Shown here: in pieces, positions 33,296-41,971 of the stretch
How the letters are laid out: every line of letters starts with the position of its first letter
How positions within the stretch are numbered: the stretch's first letter is position 1
NCBI RefSeq assembly: GCF_031846525.1
Contig: NZ_JAVRHM010000011.1
Location: forward strand, 1-64,000
Origin: Autumnicola patrickiae
GTDB lineage: Bacteria > Bacteroidota > Bacteroidia > Flavobacteriales > Flavobacteriaceae
Reading direction: 5' to 3'
Length of the DNA stretch: 64,000 bases
Notes under the pieces: model-generated
Seen by the model: the letters and a program-made list of their open reading frames with translations, nothing else
What the model was told of the DNA's origin: nothing
Databases searched by the model: none
Position numbers and translations under genes: made by a program

Positions 33296-34323
33296 AATAG
33301 AAATCTTCTTTTTCTTACCAGTAACCAGATAACCACAGGAGCTCCAATTAAAGAGGTTATAGCATTAATTGGTAAAGTAAATTCATTGCCGGGCATTTGT
33401 GCGGCGATATCACATATTAGCATAAGGGCAGCACCTCCCAGTATTACCGCCGGCACCAGGATGCTATGATTGTTCACTGGCATAATTTGTCGAATAAGGT
33501 GAGGTACCGCGAGCCCTACAAAAGCAATAGGGCCTACAAAGGCGGTAATACTTCCCGCAAGCAGACTGGTGGCCAGAATGATTTTAAACCTGTTTTTTTG
33601 AATGCTCATTCCCAAAGTACGGGCATATTGTTCCCCCAGGAGCAGTGTATTAAGGTTTTTTATACAGGAAATTGCAATTAATATTCCCACAAACCAGAAA
33701 ATTGCCATAATTGAGACCTCTTCCCAGGAGAGGTTGCCCAGACTTCCAAATGACCAGAAAACGTATTGCTGCAATTGAGCTGCCGGACTAAAATAGGAAA
33801 GTACGCTCACCACGGCTGCAGTAAGACTGGCGAACATTAGTCCAATAATCAAAATAGCCATTGTATCCCTAAGCCTTACTGAAGCTAACATTACTGCGAT
33901 TAACACGAGCAGACTTCCAAGGCTGGAGGCGATCACCAAACTCCATTTTGACAGAAACAGGCTTACGAATGCTCCGCCGAAAATAGAGGCTCCCATAATT
34001 ACTATAGCTACTCCAAGACTGGCGCCACTACTAAGTCCCAAAACATAAGGACCTGCCAACGGATTTCGAAACAGCGTTTGCATAAGTAAACCGCTAATAG
34101 CAAGTCCCGAGCCTGTAATTACTGCAGTTATAGCTTTAGGTAAACGGTATTCCAGCACAATATACCTGTAGGTTTCCCGGGAAACATCAGCATTAAATAT
34201 AGATGCGAAAATATCTTTCAGCGGAATAGTTACAGAGCCCAAACCAACATTTAATAAAACAAGCAGAACTACCGCCAAAAAAAGGAGGGAAAGTAGTAGG
34301 AAATATTTTTTGGAATGATTCAA
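33292..34323 (-). CDS. ABC importer permease, BtuC/FecCD family
   Basis: 343 residues with about ten membrane segments. Family signatures are LPKAITAVITGSGLAISGLLMQTLFRNPLAGPYVLGLSSGAS and LLGEQYARTLGMSIQKNRF, the cytoplasmic coupling region. GPIAFVGLAVPHLIRQIMPVNNH is the C-terminal gate. It would form a dimer in the inner membrane with the ATPase encoded just downstream. Confidence 0.92.
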   Translation of the reverse strand: MNHSKKYFLLLSLLFLAVVLLVLLNVGLGSVTIPLKDIFASIFNADVSRETYRYIVLEYRLPKAITAVITGSGLAISGLLMQTLFRNPLAGPYVLGLSSGASLGVAIVIMGASIFGGAFVSLFLSKWSLVIASSLGSLLVLIAVMLASVRLRDTMAILIIGLMFASLTAAVVSVLSYFSPAAQLQQYVFWSFGSLGNLSWEEVSIMAIFWFVGILIAISCIKNLNTLLLGEQYARTLGMSIQKNRFKIILATSLLAGSITAFVGPIAFVGLAVPHLIRQIMPVNNHSILVPAVILGGAALMLICDIAAQMPGNEFTLPINAITSLIGAPVVIWLLVRKRRFLF

Positions 34324-34360
34324 TCGAATTCTTTAATTGTGATCTAATGTTTTAAATTTT

Positions 34361-35509
34361 TTATTCTTCCAAAGCTTTATAAAATACACGTTCGTATTCA
34401 GGTAGTAAATCAGGATGAAATATAGAAATCATATCCTTTAGAACTAGATCGGGTCGCTGGGGGCCAAGTTCATAGTATACCACTCCGCCTGTTTCTCCTT
34501 TTACCAGGCTTACGCTGTACACGTTTTTATCCTGTACAGCTTTAAACTGACGGTAATGTTCTGAAGTTGAAAAAAGTTGATCGTAGGAAGTAAATTGTCC
34601 TGCACTAATCCAATATTCAGCATCCTGATGGTCTGCCAATACGCTTTCAAAAGATAAAGCCATACTGCCATTTCCTTCACTTTCAGCATAAGCATACTTC
34701 GCATTTGCATCATCAATAAATTGTGCATGCCACGAAGTGCCATAAGGCATGTACCACTGATCTTTAAACATGGATCCGGCAATAACTTTTGGCTGTTTTT
34801 CTGCTGTTTGCGCCAGTTCTTTAGCTTCAGCATAACTGGCAGAAATCTGCTCAAAAATTATGCTTGCTTCTTCATTTTTATTGTAAAAAGCTCCGAAAAA
34901 CTTAATCCATTCAGCTTTACCTAACGGAGTTTCTTCTGTCCAGTCACCATTGTAAACTACCGGGATCCCGGTTTTTTGAATGGTTTCAAAAGTTTTATTG
35001 TTCGCTTCTATACTAAAACCAATAACCACGTCTGGCTCAAGATCTATTAAAACTTCGGTATTAATATTTTCATTTTTCCCCAGCTCTTTTACTTCTCCTT
35101 CATCAATAAGTTCACGCATTTTAACTGAAGAAACAAAATCCAGTCCGGGAAAACCTTTTAAAGTTCCCTCCTCCTCCAGAGCTTCAAGAGCGGGGATGTG
35201 AGTAGTAGAAGTTACCACCACTTTTTCTACCGGAATTTCTACTTTTTGATCGTATTCAGTCCCTTCAGGAATAGTTGCATCCTCTTCAGCTAATAAATAT
35301 TTAAAAGTTTCTTCAGCATTTGGCCAGGGGCTTTTTACTTCAATTATGGTATAATTTCCAAATGTTTCTATTTCAAAACCTGTGGCATGTGATATTTCAA
35401 TCTGTTCACCTTGTGGTGCTTCGTCCTGGTTAGATTGCTCTTCAGAATTTTTACAGGCTGCGAAAACGAGGATTATTAAAAGAAAAAGTATTTTTTTCAA
35501 AAGGATCAT
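34361..35509 (-). CDS. ABC importer substrate-binding lipoprotein, BtuF-like
   Basis: 382 residues. The start MILLKKILFLLIILVFAACK carries a lipobox (FAAC). The periplasmic-binding fold of the helical-backbone type is visible: ISHATGFEIETFGNYTIIEVKSPW, STTHIPALEALEEEGTLKGFPGLDFV and LIDLEPDVVIGFS. It should hand substrate to the permease. It is the first gene of the BtuFCD-type operon and is transcribed away from the riboswitch. On the minus strand TACTTTTG at 35527-35520 is a good -7 box only a few bases before the ATG. Confidence 0.88.
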   Translation of the reverse strand: MILLKKILFLLIILVFAACKNSEEQSNQDEAPQGEQIEISHATGFEIETFGNYTIIEVKSPWPNAEETFKYLLAEEDATIPEGTEYDQKVEIPVEKVVVTSTTHIPALEALEEEGTLKGFPGLDFVSSVKMRELIDEGEVKELGKNENINTEVLIDLEPDVVIGFSIEANNKTFETIQKTGIPVVYNGDWTEETPLGKAEWIKFFGAFYNKNEEASIIFEQISASYAEAKELAQTAEKQPKVIAGSMFKDQWYMPYGTSWHAQFIDDANAKYAYAESEGNGSMALSFESVLADHQDAEYWISAGQFTSYDQLFSTSEHYRQFKAVQDKNVYSVSLVKGETGGVVYYELGPQRPDLVLKDMISIFHPDLLPEYERVFYKALEE

Positions 35510-35580
35510 TTTAGATTTTCAAAAGTAAGATTATTAAAAATTTATGCGGTCAACAAATCTAAATGTTTATTTTCGCACTG

Positions 35581-35838
35581 AAATTTTTTGGTTTGGTGCT
35601 GTTGTTTTTCAGCATCGATTAAAAGGGAATCAGGTTGAAGTTAGAAATAAGAAGTAAAGAATTACTAATTCGTACTTTACACTTCTTACCTCAAACTTTA
35701 AATAAGCCTGAGCTGTTCCCGCAACTGTGAGCTAAGTCCCAAATTGGGATGCTTGTTGTTATCACTTCAAAATACCACTGTTCTTATGAATGGGAAGGTA
35801 AACAACAAGACGCAAGCCAGGAGACCTGCCAAAATTCA
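35581..35838 (+). promoter_or_regulatory. Cobalamin (B12) riboswitch
   Basis: Core elements are in the expected order: GGTGCT near 35595, TTAAAAGGGAATCAGG at 35619-35634, its partner CCTGAGCTGTTCCCGCAACT at about 35708-35727, GGGAAGG near 35792 and the B12 box GCAAGCCAGGAGACCTGCC at 35812-35830. The ends AAATTTTTTGG and CCAAAATT can pair as P1. An enlarged hairpin arm (about 35644-35690) replaces the usual short variable loop. It lies 40-50 bases before the TonB receptor gene, which it should switch off when adenosyl- or other cobalamin is bound. No clear terminator is present, so control is probably at translation. Confidence 0.92.
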
Positions 35839-35879
35839 AACTTTAAAATCGAGACTTTCGGGATAAGAGTCAGAGGCAG

Positions 35880-37709
35880 ATGAAAAAATTAAAATTCTTT
35901 ACTCTATTTCTTCTTTTTTGTTGCGCATTACCGGCGTATGCTCAAAGAGATTCCATTACTCAACTGGATGAAGTTTTGCTAAGTGATGTTAAGCTTTATA
36001 AAAACTCCCGGGCGCAGGTGGTTTCGGTATTAAGTGACTCGATAATTGCCAAAAATGAACCCTCCCTTAGTACATTGCTGAAATTTAATGCTCCCATATA
36101 CTTTAAAGAAAATGGCAACGGGATGGTTTCCTCACCCTCCTTTAGGGGTACGACTGCCTCCCAAACTGCAGTGGTTTGGAACGGAATTAATATCAATTCC
36201 CAATTTAACGGCCAGACCGACTTTAATACTGTGAATACTTCCGGATACGATAACATCGCAGTACGTGCCGGCGGCGGAAGTGTCCTCTACGGTAGCGGTG
36301 CCATAGGTGGAAGTATTCATCTTAACAATCGTTTTGCCTTTGATGGTGAGTTCAGAAATAAGGTAGGCCTCGAAATTGGCAGTTTTGATACTCGTATTTT
36401 TAATTATTCTACTGAAGCTTCTTCAGAAAGAACGAGTGTTTATGCGAATTTTTCAGGAATAGAATCTGATAATGATCACAAGTACCTGGGAACAGAAAAA
36501 CGGAACGAAAATGGGGATTTTTACAACCTGAGCATGAGTGCGGGGATTGCGCACTGGCTAAATGATAAAAACATCCTTAGATTTTACAGTGATTATTACC
36601 AGGGGGAGCGTGCTTTTTCAGGAACTTTAACGGCACCGTCAAAGAGCAAATATGGCGACATAAACAGCAGGAATATGCTGGAATGGAAAGGTTTTTACCA
36701 TGCATTTACGTCTTCAGTAAAACTGGCTTTTCTGGATGAAAACTATAAATATTTCGAAAACCGTAACCGCGAAAGTTTCACCTTTGGGCATGCGCAAACA
36801 TATATTGCGAAATATGATCTTACTTATGATCTAAATCCCAATATGACTCTGCATGGCATTGCAGACTACAGGTACACCGATGGAAAAGGATCTGACGTTG
36901 GTGAAAATGTGAGAAATATTGCGGCCTTTGCCATTCTCTTTAACCACAATTTCGAAAAGTTCTTTTACGAATTAAGCGCCAGAAAAGAAATTACAGATAC
37001 TTACGAATCTCCGTTGTTATTCGCTGTTAGCACAGGATATTCACTTACTTCCTTCTACGATGTTACTTTCAATTTTTCAAGGAATTTCAGGATACCTACT
37101 TATAATGATCTTTTTTGGAGCAGTGGAGGGAATCCAGATCTAGATCCTGAAACTTCTTTCCAGGGAGAACTGGGACAACAACTTCATTTTAAAGATTTTG
37201 AATTTGGAGTTGTGGCTTACCTCATGAAAATTGAAAATTTACTGCGGTGGGTTCCAGATGCTACAGGATTGTGGAGACCTGTAAATACAGAAAGTGTTAG
37301 AAATTACGGATTGGAATTCCGCGGGAAATATGAAAAAAGCTATGGCAACCACAATTTTGTAGTAAACGCAAATTACGGCTACACCAAAACCAATGATGAG
37401 GTTAAGGACAAAGAGCTTATCTACACGCCCAATCACAAAGCCACCGGCTCATTTGGATATTCTTTTGAGAGCCTGTCCTTTTTCTATCAATTTCTTTACA
37501 ACGGCAGTATTTACACCTCTTCAGACAATAATTATGAGCTGGAGGGGTATACAGTATCAAATGCAGGAATAGGCTACAGTTTTGGAAAAAATGATTTTAT
37601 AAATCTTGGGCTGGAAGTCCGTAACCTTTACAATAAAGCTTATCAAAGTTTACCGTCCAGGCCAATGCCCGGGCGTTCTATTAATAGTTCACTAACCATT
37701 AAATTTTAA
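35880..37709 (+). CDS. btuB: TonB-dependent outer membrane receptor, BtuB-like
   Basis: 609 residues with signal peptide MKKLKFFTLFLLFCCALPAYAQ. The N-terminal plug domain (about 30-150) contains the TonB-box-like start RDSITQLDEVLLSDVKLYK and PSFRGTTASQTAVVWNGININSQFNGQTDFN, followed by GGSVLYGSGAIGGSIHL. The rest is a barrel of alternating aromatic strands ending SINSSLTIKF with a C-terminal Phe. The cobalamin riboswitch directly upstream and length near BtuB support cobalamin transport. It is followed 2 bases later by a BtuG-like gene. Confidence 0.93.
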   Translation: MKKLKFFTLFLLFCCALPAYAQRDSITQLDEVLLSDVKLYKNSRAQVVSVLSDSIIAKNEPSLSTLLKFNAPIYFKENGNGMVSSPSFRGTTASQTAVVWNGININSQFNGQTDFNTVNTSGYDNIAVRAGGGSVLYGSGAIGGSIHLNNRFAFDGEFRNKVGLEIGSFDTRIFNYSTEASSERTSVYANFSGIESDNDHKYLGTEKRNENGDFYNLSMSAGIAHWLNDKNILRFYSDYYQGERAFSGTLTAPSKSKYGDINSRNMLEWKGFYHAFTSSVKLAFLDENYKYFENRNRESFTFGHAQTYIAKYDLTYDLNPNMTLHGIADYRYTDGKGSDVGENVRNIAAFAILFNHNFEKFFYELSARKEITDTYESPLLFAVSTGYSLTSFYDVTFNFSRNFRIPTYNDLFWSSGGNPDLDPETSFQGELGQQLHFKDFEFGVVAYLMKIENLLRWVPDATGLWRPVNTESVRNYGLEFRGKYEKSYGNHNFVVNANYGYTKTNDEVKDKELIYTPNHKATGSFGYSFESLSFFYQFLYNGSIYTSSDNNYELEGYTVSNAGIGYSFGKNDFINLGLEVRNLYNKAYQSLPSRPMPGRSINSSLTIKF

Positions 37710-37711
37710 CT

Positions 37712-38866
37712 ATGAAAATCAACAAGTTTTTTATTGCGGCTTTAGCGGCCTTTACATTTTTAACATCTTGCGAGAGCGATGATGAATTTATGACTACTGG
37801 CGAAGAACAGGAGGAAGAAATAATAGATCCAGATCCTGTTGAGGAGGAAGAAGAAGAGGAACCTGAAGAAGAAGAGCCTGCAGGAGCATACACCAGCGGT
37901 ATTTTTATTTTAAATGAAGGTAATTTTGGTGCAGGCAACAGCACGGTTTCTTTCCTGAATGCAGAAATGGATAATATTACCAATAACATTTTTGCTGAAG
38001 TAAATGCTGATGCTGTGTTGGGAGATACCGGGCAGAGTATTGCTTTTTACGAAGATCATGCTTTTATAGTACTGAATGTTTCCAATACAATTGAAATTGT
38101 GGACAGAAATACTTTTGAAAGTGTGGCAACAATCTCTGAAGGTTTGGAGAATCCAAGGTATGTGGCATTTGCTAATGGTAACGCCTATGTGACCAATTGG
38201 GGAGACGGCAGTAATGCTGAAGATGATTATGTTGCTGTTATAGATATGGAAACCTATGAAATTACAGAAAATATTGCTGTTGTTGAAGGGCCTGAGAGGA
38301 TTGTGGAAAACGATGGTAATTTATATGTTGCCCATTTAGGAGGATATTCTTTTAATGATAAAGTTTCTGTAATTAACGCTGCAGATAATACAGTTTCTGA
38401 GACCATAACAGTAGGGGACAGACCAAATTCCCTAGAGATTGAAGATGATTTTCTTTGGATAAGTACTGGCGGTCTTCCTTCATATGCTGAAGCAGAAACA
38501 GCTGGAAAAATTGTTAAAATTGACCTGAATTCTAACGAAATTGTGGCAGAAATGGAATTTGCCAATAACACAGATCATCCCGGTAACCTTGATATTGAAG
38601 ATGATATGATTTATTATACTTTGGGGAAGAATGTCTACACATTTTCTGAAGAAGCCACAACATTGCCAGAATCTGCTTTTGCTGAAATGGCTGAAGTAGC
38701 CTCTTTATATGGTTTTGAAGTAGAAGATGGTATTATCTATGCAGCTTCGGCTAATTCAGATTTTACGGGTAACGGGGATCTTTATCTTTACAATACTTCA
38801 GATGGAAGCTTATTAAATTCTTTTGAAGTTGGTATAAATCCTAACGGAATTTACTTCAACGATTAA
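37712..38866 (+). CDS. Surface beta-propeller lipoprotein, BtuG-like (YncE/DUF5074)
   Basis: 384 residues. The lipobox is LTSC (about 20). A very acidic linker follows (DPDPVEEEEEEEPEEEEPAG), then a seven-bladed-type propeller with repeats such as GIFILNEGNFGAGNSTVSFL, YVTNWGDGSNAEDDYVAVID and NGIYFND at the end. BtuG proteins of Bacteroides are surface lipoproteins that bind cobalamin tightly and pass it to BtuB; the position right after btuB behind a B12 riboswitch supports that role here. The acidic stretch after Cys may help surface export. The stop codon touches a copy of the dispersed motif and a terminator follows. Confidence 0.82.
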   Translation: MKINKFFIAALAAFTFLTSCESDDEFMTTGEEQEEEIIDPDPVEEEEEEEPEEEEPAGAYTSGIFILNEGNFGAGNSTVSFLNAEMDNITNNIFAEVNADAVLGDTGQSIAFYEDHAFIVLNVSNTIEIVDRNTFESVATISEGLENPRYVAFANGNAYVTNWGDGSNAEDDYVAVIDMETYEITENIAVVEGPERIVENDGNLYVAHLGGYSFNDKVSVINAADNTVSETITVGDRPNSLEIEDDFLWISTGGLPSYAEAETAGKIVKIDLNSNEIVAEMEFANNTDHPGNLDIEDDMIYYTLGKNVYTFSEEATTLPESAFAEMAEVASLYGFEVEDGIIYAASANSDFTGNGDLYLYNTSDGSLLNSFEVGINPNGIYFND

Positions 38867-38885
38867 AAATGGCAATTTTCGGCCT
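38865..38885 (+). repeat. Copy of the dispersed motif overlapping a stop codon
   Basis: AAAAATGGCAATTTTCGGCC begins inside the TAA of the upstream lipoprotein gene. This form has the perfect AAAAT-GGCA-ATTTT symmetry. Confidence 0.6.
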
Positions 38886-38896
38886 GTAATGAGTAA

Positions 38897-38931
38897 AAGC
38901 CCTGCGAATTCTTCGCGGGGCTTCTTTTTTT
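38897..38931 (+). terminator. Terminator of the btuB-btuG-like operon
   Basis: AAGCCCTGCGAA-TTC-TTCGCGGGGCTT is a 12 bp stem with one G:T pair followed by seven T residues, 30 bases after the stop. The next lipoprotein gene therefore probably has its own promoter. Confidence 0.8.
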
Positions 38932-39104
38932 AGCTAAAATTTTGAGGAAGGACTTCTAAAAGTTTTTTCAGCTTAAATTTAAAGGTTTTTAGCTCCTAAT
39001 TCGCTGTATAAAAAGCGCAGAAAAGCATTTTCCTGAATTCTTTGAACATCCAATGCCATTCTGTGGTAAGATTTTTGTTCATTTATAGACTAAAATAGCG
39101 CTGA

Positions 39105-39134
39105 TTTGTGCCTCAGAGTCGGCGGCTGATTTTG
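39105..39134 (+). promoter_or_regulatory. Candidate promoter of the second BtuG-like gene
   Basis: TTTG (39105-39108), 18 bases, TGATTTTG (39127-39134): one mismatch to the -7 consensus. It lies about 33 bases before the ATG and downstream of a terminator. The rest of the 300 bp gap holds nothing I recognise. Confidence 0.35.
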
Positions 39135-39166
39135 TACTTTAATCTACTGTAAAAACTTAACCGTTT

Positions 39167-40219
39167 ATGAAATTTGGCAAATTGCTCTTATTTGGCATTT
39201 CGAGTGTGCTATTATTAAATTCCTGTAGTAATGATGATGATCATATTGCGGTAACTGAACCTTTAGGGGCATACGTAAATGGATTTTTTGTCTTAAATAA
39301 AGGAGGAGAGGATAGTACTTCAACCGGTACAGTAACATACATTAGCAACAATCTACAGGAGGTCGATCAAAAGGTTTTTGCCACTGTAAATGTTGAAGAT
39401 AGTATTGGCAAAAATGCGCAGTCGCTGTTTTTTGATGATAACAATGCCTACATTATCTCCACAGATACTAATATGATCACGGTGATGGATAGGTACACTT
39501 TTAGAAAGGTGGGAAGGATAGACACCGGACTTTCTGCGCCTATGTACGGAGTTGTAGAAAACGGAAAAGCCTATGTTACAAATCTTGCCGATCCTGAGAC
39601 GAATGAAGATGATTATATTGCGGTAATAAATACGCAGCGCCTGCAAATTGAAAAAAAGATTTATGTAGATGATTACGCTGAATATATTACCGCAGATGAC
39701 GGACTGCTTTACATTAAGAACGTAGTTTCGGGATCAGGAAGTAAAATCAGCATATTTGATCCTTCTGTGGATTCTATTGTGAATAGATTTACAGCAAAAA
39801 GAGGGTATAATTCCTTCGAAATTTTCAGGAATACTATTTATGTGATGTCTGCGGGTGGTTTGCAAAAAATAGATAAAGCTACAGGAGCAGTACGTTCAGA
39901 AACTGTTTTTTCAGCGATTCATGCCGGTGCTTCCAAAATTGATATTGAAGACGAAACTATTTATTTTACTGCCGGAAATTCAGTTTACACGTTGCCACTG
40001 GTAACCACAGAAGGGCCGGGAGAGCCAATCTTGAGTTACGATAGCGATTCTGGCGAGAGAGCCATGTATGCTTTTGAAGTAGAAAATGACCTGATTTTTA
40101 TAGCAGATGGAGGAGATCTTATTTCAGATGGTTTTATAGAAGTGTATACTACCGGAGGAGAATTTCTTCAGCAAATCCAGGTTGGGGTAGGACCAAACGG
40201 ATTTTATTTCAATGACTAA
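39167..40219 (+). CDS. Second surface beta-propeller lipoprotein, BtuG-like paralogue
   Basis: 350 residues, lipobox LNSC (about 20), then propeller repeats parallel to the gene before it: GAYVNGFFVLNKGGEDSTSTGTVTYI, YVTNLADPETNEDDYIAVIN and an identical style of ending, VGVGPNGFYFND versus VGINPNGIYFND. The acidic linker of the first copy is absent. The two are diverged paralogues from an old tandem duplication. A role in B12 capture is inferred from the neighbours and from the BtuG family. Confidence 0.75.
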   Translation: MKFGKLLLFGISSVLLLNSCSNDDDHIAVTEPLGAYVNGFFVLNKGGEDSTSTGTVTYISNNLQEVDQKVFATVNVEDSIGKNAQSLFFDDNNAYIISTDTNMITVMDRYTFRKVGRIDTGLSAPMYGVVENGKAYVTNLADPETNEDDYIAVINTQRLQIEKKIYVDDYAEYITADDGLLYIKNVVSGSGSKISIFDPSVDSIVNRFTAKRGYNSFEIFRNTIYVMSAGGLQKIDKATGAVRSETVFSAIHAGASKIDIEDETIYFTAGNSVYTLPLVTTEGPGEPILSYDSDSGERAMYAFEVENDLIFIADGGDLISDGFIEVYTTGGEFLQQIQVGVGPNGFYFND

Positions 40220-40251
40220 CAGTCCTCCTTAGCTGAAAATTGAAAATATAA

Positions 40252-40346
40252 AAGAGGCTGTCTAAAAACCCCAATTTTCGTCCTTTTAAAGTTGATCCAG
40301 TTAATGACTGAAACTTTAGACGAAGGGAACTTGTAGACAGCCTCTT
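40252..40346. repeat. 95 bp inverted-repeat element between convergent genes
   Basis: Perfect 13 bp ends AAGAGGCTGTCTA (40252) and TAGACAGCCTCTT (40334). Further inside, TTCGTC (40277) pairs with GACGAA (40319) and TAAAGTT (40287) pairs with AACTTTA (40312). The GGCTGTCTA end resembles IS termini, so it may be a MITE-like relic. It can also serve as a bidirectional terminator. A degenerate dispersed-motif copy (CCCCAATTTTCGTCC) lies inside it. Confidence 0.6.
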
Positions 40347-40367
40347 CTTATGTAATATTCTGATTAA

Positions 40368-41831
40368 TTAATCTATAAATAATTGTTTTGCTAAAGAAGG
40401 TGGCACCTCGTCGATATACATTCTTTGATAATCCAACCTGTTATGACCGGATTCGCTAAATTCTTTGAAGTTGTGTTTTCTTTCAGGATAAAATCTTCTG
40501 TTTCCGGTAATGAGATCTAAAGTAGCGGAAAGAAGAGGATCTGATGGTTCTCCTAAAACACCCAGGTTCCAAATATTTTCTTCAATAGCCACGTCTGGAA
40601 TTATACCATTAACAGGTACAGAAACGTCCATAGAATTTACAGATTCCAATACCAGTGGCTGGATAGCATAAGTATGATCTGGGTTTGCATTCACGCGGTT
40701 AAAGTTTGGACTGTCATATAAAGTAACTGATGCCTGTGATTTCCCGGTGGTAGTATCTCCCACTTTTTGAACCTCAATATAAGGATCCAATCCATTAATA
40801 ATTAACTCGCTGGCTGAAGCTGAGGAAGAGGAGGTAATAACATATAAATCGTTAAGGTTAAGGCTGGTAATACTTTCTCCTCCATCAATAGTATCTGTAA
40901 ATCTATTATAAAGACGATCTGGATAAGAAGTTTCCAGTAAATTCTGCAACTCTCCATTCCACTTTTCCTTAGCAAATATTTCATCTTTAAACTGTCCTGT
41001 AATCATACTTGCCATCCTTGTTGCTGAGCTAACACGACCACCACCGTTATAGCGAAGATCGAGAATTAATTTCGTGATTCCTTCAGCAGCCAATTGGCTA
41101 AAAGCAGCATTTAAATCAGCATCAAAATCGGCTACAAAACTGTTGTACATAATGTATCCAACAGACATTCCTTCCACGTCTAAAGTCTTTGTGATTAAAA
41201 CAGGGTTTTCCGTTAACTCCTCATTTACAAGAGTGACTGTTTCAGAAGTTTCAGAAATCACATTATCTTCAATCGAGGCAAGGTGATAAATCACTTCATC
41301 ACTGGATAACAACGCGCTATAATTATCTATGGTAAGCGTTTCTCCATTAACACGGGTAAAAAGATCACCTCTTTTGATATTTTGTCCATCAGCATTACTT
41401 TCAGGAATAATATATCGTACAACTCCAAACAAATCATCAGAATTTGAGAATCTGTAAAGCCTAAAATCCACCCCGGTAGTTGTTGCTATTCCGCTAAAGT
41501 TATTTTCCAGGGCTATGTAATCGTCGGTGATATAGCTAAAACGGTCCTGTGGGGCAAGGAGGCCATCGTAAAAAAGATCTTCGGGTGTTTCAAAATCTGT
41601 AAGAAATTCATCCCGTTCTGTCCTATTTGCAAAATGATCATTAGCTAATTCAGGTACATCGCTTTTATAAAGATAATATTCGTTCATACCTCTGTAGATG
41701 AACTTTTCAATATCAAGGTTTTCCGGGTTTTCGGTAACAGAATCATCTATCTCATCATTTTCGTCCTCGGAGCAGGAAGTAAGCATTGTTCCGGTAAAAA
41801 TAAAGAACAATAGCCATTTATTAAATTTCAT
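40368..41831 (-). CDS. S41-family peptidase (CtpA-like) lipoprotein
   Basis: 487 residues with lipobox LTSC (about 20) and an acidic linker. An N-terminal region with NEYYLYKSDVPELAN precedes a PDZ-like domain (about 115-185, GDLFTRVNGETL) and the S41 core. The core shows KLILDLRYNGGGRVSSATRMAS, the catalytic Ser in SSSSASASELIINGL and the Lys in VGDTTTGKSQAS. It would cleave near the C-termini of envelope proteins. It is transcribed alone, convergent with the second BtuG-like gene. Confidence 0.88.
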   Translation of the reverse strand: MKFNKWLLFFIFTGTMLTSCSEDENDEIDDSVTENPENLDIEKFIYRGMNEYYLYKSDVPELANDHFANRTERDEFLTDFETPEDLFYDGLLAPQDRFSYITDDYIALENNFSGIATTTGVDFRLYRFSNSDDLFGVVRYIIPESNADGQNIKRGDLFTRVNGETLTIDNYSALLSSDEVIYHLASIEDNVISETSETVTLVNEELTENPVLITKTLDVEGMSVGYIMYNSFVADFDADLNAAFSQLAAEGITKLILDLRYNGGGRVSSATRMASMITGQFKDEIFAKEKWNGELQNLLETSYPDRLYNRFTDTIDGGESITSLNLNDLYVITSSSSASASELIINGLDPYIEVQKVGDTTTGKSQASVTLYDSPNFNRVNANPDHTYAIQPLVLESVNSMDVSVPVNGIIPDVAIEENIWNLGVLGEPSDPLLSATLDLITGNRRFYPERKHNFKEFSESGHNRLDYQRMYIDEVPPSLAKQLFID

Positions 41832-41906
41832 AAGTTTACAATTAGATTAGAGCTATATCAATTTTTGTTTAAAAGTAAGGACAATCCTTTTATTTCAAAA
41901 TTAAAT

Positions 41907-41935
41907 TGTAACAAAAGTATTTCCTATTCGTCGTA
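41907..41935 (+). promoter_or_regulatory. Candidate ECF promoter of the second sigma operon
   Basis: TGTAACA (41907-41913), 15 bases, CGTCGTA (41929-41935) resembles known ECF promoters (TGTAAC/CGTC type), about 37 bases before the ATG. An inverted repeat TGTAAG-GGCG-CTTACA (41940-41955) sits just downstream of it. Confidence 0.55.
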
Positions 41936-41971
41936 TTTATGTAAGGGCGCTTACAACCGACCAAAGAACCA

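Noticed and set aside
35510..35580. Second cobalamin riboswitch for the divergent ABC operon
   Set aside because: The minus-strand leader is at most about 70 bases and carries no B12 box.
36029..36050. Apparent motif copy (TCGATAATTGCCAAAAATG) in the TonB receptor gene
   Set aside because: It encodes SIIAKNE in the plug domain; the match is partial.
37699..37989. Ser-rich minus-strand frame opposite the poly-Glu linker
   Set aside because: It is the reverse complement of GAA/GAG runs in the BtuG-like gene.
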